64,000 bases of DNA, from the NCBI GenBank assembly GCA_015057435.1, contig SVEJ01000004.1:1-64000 (forward strand), given 5' to 3'. The notes under the pieces were generated by a model, which saw nothing but the letters and a program-made list of their open reading frames with translations, searched no databases and was not told the DNA's origin. Below are positions 28,375 to 37,200 of this stretch, piece after piece (the first letter of the stretch is position 1; each line of letters starts with the position of its first letter). A program made the translations under genes and the position numbers. Origin of the DNA: Lachnospiraceae bacterium (GTDB taxonomy: Bacteria > Bacillota > Clostridia > Lachnospirales > Lachnospiraceae).

Positions 28375-29640
28375 TTACATTCCTAACTCACAAGGACAAG
28401 AAATCTTACCTGTCACTGCAGAAGCTGCTGCTACCGCAGGTGATGCTAAGTAAATCTCAGAATCAACATGTCCCATACGTCCTACGAAGTTACGATTAGT
28501 TGTTGCCACAGCCTTCTCACCAGCTGCAAGAATACCCATATGACCACCAAGGCACGGACCACAGGTCGGAGTTGAAACAACTGCACCTGCCTCGATAAAT
28601 ATCTTAAGGAGTCCTTCTTCCATAGCTTGTAAGTAGATTGCCTGTGTTGCAGGAATTACGATAACACGAAGTCCTTTCGCACATTTTTTGCCTTCTAATA
28701 CTTTAGCTGCCACTCTCAAGTCCTCAATACGTCCATTGGTACATGAACCAATCACTACCTGATCAATCTTAATCTCAGGCACTTCACTCATCGATTTTGT
28801 ATTCTCCGGTAAATGAGGGAATGCTACTGTTGGCTCAAGCGCACTCAAGTCAATTGTATATGTCTCATCATATACTGCATCTTCATCAGCTTCGTATACA
28901 GTATACTCTTTTACAGAATGCTCTTTCATATATGCAATTGTCTGCTCGTCTACAGGGAAGATACCATTCTTGGCACCGGCTTCAATTGCCATATTGGCCA
29001 TAGCAAAACGGTCATCCATAGAAAGATTTGCAATACCATCGCCTACAAACTCCATAGATTTGTAAAGTGCACCGTCTACACCAATCATACCGATAATATG
29101 TAAGATAACGTCCTTACCACTCACCCATTTGCTAGGCTTTCCTGTCAAAATAAACTTAATTGCAGAAGGAACTTTGAACCATGCCTTACCTGTCGCCATA
29201 CCTGCCGCCATATCCGTAGAACCAACACCTGTAGAAAATGCACCAAGTGCACCATATGTACAAGTATGTGAATCTGCACCGATACAAGTTTCACCTGCAA
29301 CGATCAAACCTTTCTCCGGAAGCAATGCATGCTCAATTCCCATTTCACCAACATCAAAGAAATTGGTGATATTGTGTGCACAAGCATACTCTCTTACGCA
29401 TTTACAGTGTTCTGCACTCTTAATGTCCTTGTTTGGTGTAAAATGGTCCAAAACCATTGCAATCTTATCCTTATCAAACACCTTGTCTGTCTTAAACTTA
29501 TCCATCTCATGAATCGCAACAGGTGTTGTTACATCGTTTCCTAATACCAAATCTAAGTCTGCCTCAATTAATTGTCCAGCCTCTACGGATGGTAATCCTG
29601 CATGTGCAGCTAAGATTTTCTGTGTCATTGTCATTCCCAT
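28375..29640 (-). CDS. leuC: 3-isopropylmalate dehydratase large subunit
   Basis: This aconitase-family subunit binds a 4Fe-4S cluster through cysteines in SCTNGR and [27 protein letters not shown] is the substrate region. I chose the ATG at 29640 (421 residues) rather than the longest frame, because AAAGGAG lies upstream of it and the extra 14 residues are basic and non-conserved in character. It heads leuC-leuD-leuB-ilvD. leuA and ilvC are not in the window. Confidence 0.95.
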   Translation of the reverse strand: MGMTMTQKILAAHAGLPSVEAGQLIEADLDLVLGNDVTTPVAIHEMDKFKTDKVFDKDKIAMVLDHFTPNKDIKSAEHCKCVREYACAHNITNFFDVGEMGIEHALLPEKGLIVAGETCIGADSHTCTYGALGAFSTGVGSTDMAAGMATGKAWFKVPSAIKFILTGKPSKWVSGKDVILHIIGMIGVDGALYKSMEFVGDGIANLSMDDRFAMANMAIEAGAKNGIFPVDEQTIAYMKEHSVKEYTVYEADEDAVYDETYTIDLSALEPTVAFPHLPENTKSMSEVPEIKIDQVVIGSCTNGRIEDLRVAAKVLEGKKCAKGLRVIVIPATQAIYLQAMEEGLLKIFIEAGAVVSTPTCGPCLGGHMGILAAGEKAVATTNRNFVGRMGHVDSEIYLASPAVAAASAVTGKISCPCELGM

Positions 29641-30000
29641 AACACAACGCTCCTTTTCTCTTATTCTTTTCTTCGCACGCATATTTTTCTTCTATGTAAA
29701 TGCTGCATTTTATCATTAAAAATATACCATATATACATTTATAATAAAAATATATATATTGAATACTTATAATAACCTTCGGTTATAAAACAATAATAAT
29801 TGTATCGTTAACGATCATTGACGATTACGCAAACACATACCTTGATATTATAATATCAATCCATATGATAAGCAACCAAAAATCATGGTTTTTTCAGAAA
29901 TAGTCAATATTTCAGAGATACTTTTCATTCCTTTTTCCAGTATGGCATGTTATAATCAAAAGTAATAGATAGTACAACATTCATAACTTGGAGGTGTAAC
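29641..30000. promoter_or_regulatory. Divergent control region between leuC and the LysR gene
   Basis: No gene was found in these 360 bp. They are very AT-rich and hold an 18-bp perfect palindrome (29842-29859, arms TTGATATTA/TAATATCAA), a 12-bp palindrome ATCGTTAACGAT (29804-29815) and an ATAACC/GGTTAT hairpin (29772-29786). The 18-bp palindrome fits the T-N11-A style of LysR-type binding sites, so I infer it is the operator for the divergent regulator. No T-box or leader peptide was recognised, and the leuC promoter itself could not be placed with confidence. Confidence 0.55.
29948..29956 (+). promoter_or_regulatory. Extended -10 promoter of the LysR gene
   Basis: TGT-TATAAT gives a perfect extended -10 about 45 bp before the ATG. 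No good -35 is visible, which is normal for this class. Confidence 0.6.
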
Positions 30001-31014
30001 ATGGAACAAAATCTCAATTATTATAAAATTTTTTTTACTGTAGCCAAGACGGGTAATATCAGCAAGGCCGCCGAAGCATTGTATATCAGTCAACCCGCTG
30101 TTTCTAAATCAATCACAAAGTTAGAGCAATCACTTGGACACACTCTTTTTAAGCGTAGTAAAAAAGGTGTACGTCTTACAGAGGAGGGTGAGACACTTTA
30201 TTCGCATTTATCTACTGCATTTGAATCTATAGAGACTGCAGAAAAGACACTAAAACGAATCGGTCAATTTGGCATGGGACATCTGCGAATTGGTGTATCT
30301 ACCTCTCTTTGTAAATACATCCTGTTACCTTACTTACAGGATTTCATTGAGGAACATCCGCATGTAAAGATTTCTATTGAATGTAACCCTACTTATGAAA
30401 CAGTACAACTTCTAAAGCAAGGAAAGATAGATATCGGGCTTATCTGCGAAACCGCACTAGACAAACACTTTCAATTCATGCCACTTCGTACAATACAAGA
30501 TACCTTTGTTGCAACAAAAACCTATCTCGACAATCTTACTTTACGAGAAAATGAATCTACAAAAGATGATAATGCTCGGTATGACGCCGGGGATTCATCA
30601 GAAGATCTGACCATTTCTAATATACCAAATGTCGCCGGTCTTCTACTCTTTACCGAACCGGACAAAGATGAGGATTATCCGTTATCTACAGTAGAGATTC
30701 TTGAAAAATCTAATCTAATGTTACTTGACAAAGAAAACATTTCAAGAAAATACATTGAAGAATACTTTGCAAACCAAAACATTCATCCCGGACAGATTCT
30801 TGAAATCAATAATATGGATTTATTAATTGACTTTGCAGCCATCGGAATGGGGGTTGCCTGTGTTGTAAAAGAATTCGTACACTCCTATATAGATTCCGGA
30901 CAGGTAATTGAGATTCCGTTAGACATCGATATTTCACCTCGTACCATCGGTTTTATATACGATAAGAACAACCTTAGTAATACGGCAAAGAATTTTATAA
31001 CATCTTGCCAATAA
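30001..31014 (+). CDS. LysR-family transcriptional regulator
   Basis: The N-terminal winged helix (1-60: GNISKAAEALYISQPAVSKSITKLEQSLG) is followed by a periplasmic-binding-protein-like effector domain. At 337 residues it is longer than the usual 300 because of a polar, acidic insert at about 180-225. TTGGAGGTG precedes the ATG. Being divergent from leuCDB-ilvD, it is probably the regulator of that operon, responding to a branched-chain intermediate; this is inferred from position only. Confidence 0.92.
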   Translation: MEQNLNYYKIFFTVAKTGNISKAAEALYISQPAVSKSITKLEQSLGHTLFKRSKKGVRLTEEGETLYSHLSTAFESIETAEKTLKRIGQFGMGHLRIGVSTSLCKYILLPYLQDFIEEHPHVKISIECNPTYETVQLLKQGKIDIGLICETALDKHFQFMPLRTIQDTFVATKTYLDNLTLRENESTKDDNARYDAGDSSEDLTISNIPNVAGLLLFTEPDKDEDYPLSTVEILEKSNLMLLDKENISRKYIEEYFANQNIHPGQILEINNMDLLIDFAAIGMGVACVVKEFVHSYIDSGQVIEIPLDIDISPRTIGFIYDKNNLSNTAKNFITSCQ

Positions 31015-31026
31015 CATAATAAACAT

Positions 31027-31070
31027 AAAAAATGTGGAACAGATATCTGCAATCCGTTCCACATTTTCTT
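31027..31070. terminator. Bidirectional terminator between the LysR gene and the M24 peptidase gene
   Basis: A 12-bp perfect stem (31029-31040 and 31056-31067, AAAATGTGGAAC/GTTCCACATTTT) has T runs on both strands and serves the two convergent genes. Confidence 0.9.
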
Positions 31071-32166
31071 ATATTATGATTAATTCTTTATCAGAATGTG
31101 ACAATATGTCACATCCATTTTTCTTAACCACGACCAAATCTTCTATTCTGACTCCGAATTGCCCAGGAATATAGATACCCGGTTCATTCGTAATCACCAT
31201 ATTCTCTTTTGTATGAATGTTACACTTTGGCGAAAATCGCGGTTCCTCATGAATATCCAATCCAACACCATGACCCAGTCCATGTCCAAAATGTTGACCA
31301 TATCCTTCATTTGCAATATACCCACGTGCAGCTTCATCTATTTCATTACAAGGAATCCCCTCTTTGATTGAATCCATTGCCCGACGATTGGCTTCTAAGA
31401 CAATATGATAGACTTTTCTCATCTCATCTGTTGGTTTACCAATCGCAATTGTTCGCGTCATATCCGAACAATATCCTTTATAGACGCAACCAAAATCCAT
31501 CGTAACAAAATCACCTTGCTGTATTTTTCTGTCTGTTACTTGTGCATGTGGCATAGATGAATTCGGTCCACTCGCAACAATTGTATCGAAGCTCAGTTTT
31601 GATGCACCTTGTTTCTTCATAAAGTACTCTAATTCTAAGGATATTTCTCTTTCAGAAACACCAGGTTTTATCCATGAAAGAATATGTGAAAATGCCGCAT
31701 CACCGATAGATTCTGCTTTTGCAATCAAAGCAACTTCATTCTCATCCTTCACCATCCTGCTTTGCATAATTGCTTCATTTGCCGGCTCAAAGGAGCAATT
31801 GTCACATGCCTCACCAAGACGTAAATACTGCAAAAGATTCATGGTATCTTCCACTGCAATTCGTAAATGCTTGTTGTCTCTTTTTGAAACGATGTCACGA
31901 ATCACTTCGCTGTACCGTCTGTTTTCTAACGGCACCAAAGTAAGATTCTTACATTCCAACTCAACTTGCTCATAATATCTCGAATCTGTTATCACCATGC
32001 CTTGATCCGGTTCATCATGAAAACATAGATACATGCCGTCTCCACCCGTAAAACCGGTATAATAATATAGATTGGATGCATCCATAATCAAAACAGCATC
32101 CATTCCACAATTTTTTATCTCTTGTAATAAATGCTTTCTTCTTATTGCTAACATCTTACTCACCAT
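31069..32166 (-). CDS. M24-family Xaa-Pro aminopeptidase
   Basis: The creatinase-like N-terminal domain is followed by the metallopeptidase domain. Its metal ligands are visible in DFGCVYKGYCSDMTRT (two Asp), GHGLGHGVGLDIHEEP (His), NEPGIY (Glu) and GVRIED (Glu). It probably removes N-terminal residues before proline in the cytosol. It overlaps the end of the aroE-aroK gene by 11 bp. A start four codons later is equally plausible. Confidence 0.93.
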   Translation of the reverse strand: MVSKMLAIRRKHLLQEIKNCGMDAVLIMDASNLYYYTGFTGGDGMYLCFHDEPDQGMVITDSRYYEQVELECKNLTLVPLENRRYSEVIRDIVSKRDNKHLRIAVEDTMNLLQYLRLGEACDNCSFEPANEAIMQSRMVKDENEVALIAKAESIGDAAFSHILSWIKPGVSEREISLELEYFMKKQGASKLSFDTIVASGPNSSMPHAQVTDRKIQQGDFVTMDFGCVYKGYCSDMTRTIAIGKPTDEMRKVYHIVLEANRRAMDSIKEGIPCNEIDEAARGYIANEGYGQHFGHGLGHGVGLDIHEEPRFSPKCNIHTKENMVITNEPGIYIPGQFGVRIEDLVVVKKNGCDILSHSDKELIII

Positions 32167-33544
32167 TCATTCCTTTTTCTTTCATTACAGAAACAATCCA
32201 TTGTAAATCATTGCAATTCGTATCTACAATCTCATCTGCACATTGTGAATAAATTGGATGTCGCTGTTTTATCATATCACATATCTTTTGATATGGATTT
32301 TCGCATTGTAACAGCGGACGATTGGTGTCTCCCTTTACACGATCATAGATTTCTTTCGGTGACGCCATGAGATATAGAACCGTTCCAATCTCTTTTAACA
32401 GTCTCGCATTCTCTTTTCTTAATGGCATACCACCACCTGTAGCTAATACTGTATCAGAAAGCGTTTCGTTAAACTCTTTTAATATATCTGTTTCGATTTT
32501 ACGAAATGCTTCTTCACCATCTTGGGCAAAAATATCAGGAATCGATTTACCGGTTTTAGAAACAATATATGCATCTGCATCAACAAATTCCATACCCAAT
32601 TCTTTTGCAAGTGCTGTGCCAAAGGTTGTCTTTCCACTTCCCATATATCCAACCAAAACAATATTTTTCTTAGGATATACCTTACGCTTCAACGCAACAT
32701 ATATATCATCGATTACATCTTGCGGTATCTTAATATCATGCCAAAGTTCATATGCAATCACTGCCTGATACAGAAGCATTTTCAATGCATTGTAAGCCTT
32801 TCCGCCATACTGTTCCACAAGTTGCATGAACTTGGTATTCGCAGGATTATAGATGAGATCAACTCCCACAACTACTTTTTTATAAAATGCTGCATCCTCT
32901 ATTACAACTTCATCCGTATGTGGTGCAAGCCCAATCGATGTAGACTGAAAAACAATCAGATTCTCTTCTTCGATGTGTGTATAATCAGATAATGGTAATG
33001 GAATGAACTCTGTGTTGTTATCTGACTTTTTATCCAATGTATCTGCAATATCTTGCGCTTTCTCTATCGTTCGATTAAGAATGTACACTTTTTTTGCTTC
33101 TTCTAAAAGGCACATGTAAGCAACTGCCTTCGCTGCGCCACCTGCACCAAGTATTACAACCACCTGATTCTTTAATACAATGCCGTCTTCTATAATCTGT
33201 CTTCTAAGACCTAACATATCTGTATTATAGCCTTTGTATCCATGCTTTTCTTCTAAACGTACAAGCGTATTCACTGCACCGATTGCAAGTGCCGCATCAT
33301 CGATTTCAACTAGCTGATTCATAACCGCATTCTTATGCGGAACAGTTACATTTAGCCCCAATATATTCAGTTCATAGGCACCATCGATTGCTTTTGACAG
33401 ACCCTGTTCAGTAACTTTCATTGGCATATAGACAGAGTCAATTCCGACTGCCTTACTAATCCCATTATGGATAACCGGAGAAAGTGTATGCTCCACCGGA
33501 TTACCAATCAATCCAATTAACCTTGTATTACCTTGAATTTCCAC
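32156..33544 (-). CDS. aroE-aroK: Fused shikimate dehydrogenase-shikimate kinase
   Basis: Residues 1-285 are AroE: the substrate motif NPVEHTLSPVIHN (15-27), catalytic K71 in NVTVPHKNAV, D109 in YNTDMLG and the NADP loop GAGGAAKA (133-140). Residues 293-462 are AroK: P-loop GYMGSGKT (299-306), DADAYI and ATGGGMPLRKEN. The two enzymes catalyse consecutive steps of chorismate synthesis, dehydroshikimate to shikimate to shikimate 3-phosphate. There is no stop or frameshift between the domains, so it is one bifunctional polypeptide. Confidence 0.95.
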   Translation of the reverse strand: MEIQGNTRLIGLIGNPVEHTLSPVIHNGISKAVGIDSVYMPMKVTEQGLSKAIDGAYELNILGLNVTVPHKNAVMNQLVEIDDAALAIGAVNTLVRLEEKHGYKGYNTDMLGLRRQIIEDGIVLKNQVVVILGAGGAAKAVAYMCLLEEAKKVYILNRTIEKAQDIADTLDKKSDNNTEFIPLPLSDYTHIEEENLIVFQSTSIGLAPHTDEVVIEDAAFYKKVVVGVDLIYNPANTKFMQLVEQYGGKAYNALKMLLYQAVIAYELWHDIKIPQDVIDDIYVALKRKVYPKKNIVLVGYMGSGKTTFGTALAKELGMEFVDADAYIVSKTGKSIPDIFAQDGEEAFRKIETDILKEFNETLSDTVLATGGGMPLRKENARLLKEIGTVLYLMASPKEIYDRVKGDTNRPLLQCENPYQKICDMIKQRHPIYSQCADEIVDTNCNDLQWIVSVMKEKGMNGE

Positions 33545-33578
33545 TCTATTCCACCTTCATTTCAATCAATTTGTAAAT

Positions 33579-34109
33579 CTATAGTCTGTCTAGTGCATCA
33601 TATTCATTCTTGCCAAGCTTTTTTATCTTACGATACCGCCACTTAATATATTTTTCCGGAATGCGCTTTAAAATAATCTGAATCTCTTCCTTCGGATTAA
33701 TCGGGTCAAGTAGTATACTATATACATTCGCGCGATTCGCCCCCCATATGTCTGTATAGATCTGATCACCAACAAAAAGTGTGTTACCGGTATCTGTGCC
33801 TAATGTCTTCATTCCTTCCTGATATCCTTTCCTAGATGGTTTCCATGCTTTATACGTATAAGAAACGCCCAAAGGTTCTGCAAACAATTTCACACGTTCT
33901 TCACTATTGTTAGAAATCAGGCAGATTGAAAAACCAATCTCTTTCAAATGATTAATAAATTCTTTCGTCTTATCATCAATCGGACAATTATGTGGTACTA
34001 ACGTATTGTCAATATCAAACATAACACCACGATACCCATTATCATAATATAACTGAAACGGAATATCTTCTTTTTTATCATAATAACGAATCGGATATAA
34101 TTTATTCAT
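33579..34109 (-). CDS. YqeG-family HAD phosphatase
   Basis: The 176-residue protein has the HAD nucleophile motif FDIDNTLVPHN, LISNNSEERV (motif II) and FVGDQIYTDIWGAN (motif IV), the pattern of YqeG/GEP4 phosphatases. In many Firmicutes YqeG precedes aroE, as here. I chose the ATG at 34109 because TAGGAGTG lies six bases before it; the longer frame would run back through a terminator. Its physiological substrate is unknown; the yeast relative acts on phosphatidylglycerol phosphate. Confidence 0.9.
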   Translation of the reverse strand: MNKLYPIRYYDKKEDIPFQLYYDNGYRGVMFDIDNTLVPHNCPIDDKTKEFINHLKEIGFSICLISNNSEERVKLFAEPLGVSYTYKAWKPSRKGYQEGMKTLGTDTGNTLFVGDQIYTDIWGANRANVYSILLDPINPKEEIQIILKRIPEKYIKWRYRKIKKLGKNEYDALDRL

Positions 34110-34154
34110 CAGACGCACTCCTATTCTTTCAATATCAACAAAACTTATCATAAC

Positions 34155-34192
34155 ACAAAAACAGTGCGAAGGAAATCCCTCGCACCGTTTTA
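34155..34192 (-). terminator. Terminator of the type IV pilus operon
   Basis: A GTGCGA/TCGCAC stem extended by GG/CC inside and by AAAAC/GTTTT outside is followed on the minus strand by TTTTTG. It lies just after the stop of the giant pilus-locus gene. Confidence 0.8.
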
Positions 34193-34225
34193 TCTTCAAC
34201 ATTTCTATTGAATTATTTTTAATAA

Positions 34226-37200
34226 TTATGATAATTTCTTACCATTATTGGATGCATCTGTTAAATCGAACAGATATGGAATAATGTTAATCTTCACTCT
34301 TGCAGATTTCCATTGATTCTTATCATCCTGTACGCGAATTACAATATACGTATAATCTTGGTAGTTCTTAAAATATTCATCCTTAAGGACTAATGTATCC
34401 TCGAATAATGATTTTCTCAATTTCGCACGAACACCATCCATGTCATCAGACTTATCATAAGATGTAATCAATACATGATCCGGATCATTCGTATAAGTGT
34501 CAGAAGTATCCTGACCTTCACCTGTACCATAATCTAAATCATAGAATACATCAATCTTCTTAATATTAGCCGAACCGGCAATTGCCTTAAAGTCAAATTC
34601 CGGATAAATCTCTGTCTGATCTTCTTCGATATTATACTGATACATATCAATAGTCTTATTAAAGAACAATGTATTCAAGTTCTTTGCCAACTCATCATTA
34701 TCCTTATCATTCTTAGGATCAACATACTTACAATCGCAGTTCACATGTGTAGAACCTTCTTCGTCACACTTATTGTATAGCTTCAGACTTGGTTTTGATG
34801 TTCCCTTGGTTGCACAGTTCACAATCACATTGATAAACAATCTACGTTCATCATTGTTATTCTTGAATCTACCAGTAACAGCCATATGACCCGCTCCAGT
34901 ATAGAATATATTGTCCTTACTATACAAGAAATAGTTATTCATACCGTCTCTTGGAGACGCAGCAAAAAATGAACTTACCCATCTTGCACTTTCAGCATTT
35001 ACCGCTGCTTCACCATTTGCAGGATTCTCTGTTATTACTGTTGGTGCTAACGTATACCATACAGCAACAGAAGGATCTTCTAAATCCAACGTGTATGTCT
35101 GTGGATGCGTTGGGGAAATTACCAGTGTATCACTAATTGCAAATGGATACATCGTAACTCCACCGGTATTTACCTTCGTTGCACGTCTTGTACCATAAAT
35201 AGGCTTATAATTCCAACCATCTGTTTCTAAGTCTGCCTGATGCATTCTTTCAGGGAACGTTGTAGCATAACGGAATGGTCCTACTGGCACCGATGCAGCA
35301 TCACCTGCCGCATAAATATCAGTAATACCAGCCGGTGTATTAGGCTTGATATAATCAGCTAATCCATTTGCTGCAATAACTGCCGCATAATCAGCCTCAG
35401 AAGCTGCCTGCAAACGTTCCGTCCAGAAATACTTCGCTGGATTACTTGTTACATAACGTCTATATTGTACACCTGTAGGCATTGATGTTGGAGATGCCAT
35501 TGCTGTTGCATCAACATAGATTGTTGCAATACCATTCACAGTTGTAACAGTAGTATCCTTACCTCTAAACGAGAACACAATCGGTGTACCATCCGGAACA
35601 ACCGCTCCATTATTAGTTACAGTCACCTCAACTTTAATACCTTCATCCGTCACTTCTGTATCATCTTCAGCAATTGTCAATGCGCCTGTCGCAACATCTA
35701 ATGTACCAGACATATTCTTCGTTCCGACATCGCATGTACCACCAACATACGTAGCACCTTGTTCTACAGTAAATGATGTTTCTACACCATTCCAAGTGAT
35801 TGTATTCCAATCATTGGTACCTTTTTCTCGATACGTTAGCGGTGTCCATTGATTACCACCAACTAAAGTTACATTAATCGACTCGATACTTGTCTTCTCT
35901 TCTCCAACCTCTTGAATAGATTCAACATTACTATCACCATCTAATTGAATAAGAATATCACGTTTGTCAATTTCAAATTCGTAACTTACATTGCTCCATT
36001 TTCCAAGCTCCAATTGCTTTTTCGTATGAATTGGGGTATTAATTGCAAGTTCAGAACTATCATTCTTAACACCAACAACATGGAATCGATCCATACCACA
36101 GAATTCACGTAGTTCTTGTGTCAAAACTTTTGCACCCTTTGCTCTGGCAGTTACTGTATCATGTGTATTAATAACTGAACCACCATTTGCAGCAAATGCC
36201 TTAACTTGGTCACAAGCCGCCACCGACATATCTCTCTGACCAAATTCGTCGGCCAAGCCAAAGATTAAAACGTTATAATTATTATTCAACCAATTATCTG
36301 CATCACCATATTGACGATTATTTATACAATATGATTCGTAATAGCCAACATACTTATCATATTCTATTCGATAGTCATCATAAGCTTTCTTTAATTCAGC
36401 ATAATTAGAAAGCATATTTTTGCTTGATGCTGTTTTGTCATTAAAATATGTCCAAAACTTATAATACTGTCTATCAATCATCCACTGTCCCGGAGCATCA
36501 GACGTTCCAATACCTTCAAGTATAATATCTCTAAAGTTACCACCATTACCTGTTGTACGAATATGATCGACAGCAGCATACAATTGTATCTCTAACGCAC
36601 TAGCAAGCGTATCTATCACTGATGATTCAATACCACTTTCATAGTCTGCACGTGCTTTCGTTGCAATCTCACCTGCTGCTTCCGATTCTTCTTCCGTACG
36701 GGTTAAAGCCGCTTCACACAATTCTTCGAACTGACCAATATTCAAAATATCAATTTCAAACTTATAATCACCATATCCTAATGCATACTCAACTTCATCA
36801 GTATCTGGATTATCACCGTGTGTTAATACATCTGCAAAGTTTTCTTCCCAATTATCAAGACTCGTCAAAGAATCATAGATCGGAATACCAAAATCATGCA
36901 TATGCTTACCAACTATAATATCGCCATCAAATATAGTTGCATTATCCTTAGCTGATTGTATGTAGTATTTTTCTGTATCAGTCGAGTCTAATGTGTGATT
37001 ATTCTTAATTACCTTCGTTGCCATCTGACACTCTGTACAGAAATACAACGAGTGTTTATCCTTCACATCATTATAATACTGCTTATCTGGTTGAGGATCT
37101 TCTGTTGGCATAATCTGCAAAATACGAATAGGTTTTTGATATTTAGGATCAGCTTTAAATAACGCATTACCAGTCTGTACATCACAAGAATTACCATCAG

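Noticed and set aside
29641..30000. A T-box or leader-peptide attenuator before leuC
   Set aside because: The conserved T-box sequence (AGGGTGGNACCGCG) was not found on the minus strand, and no short frame rich in leucine codons with a ribosome-binding site was seen.
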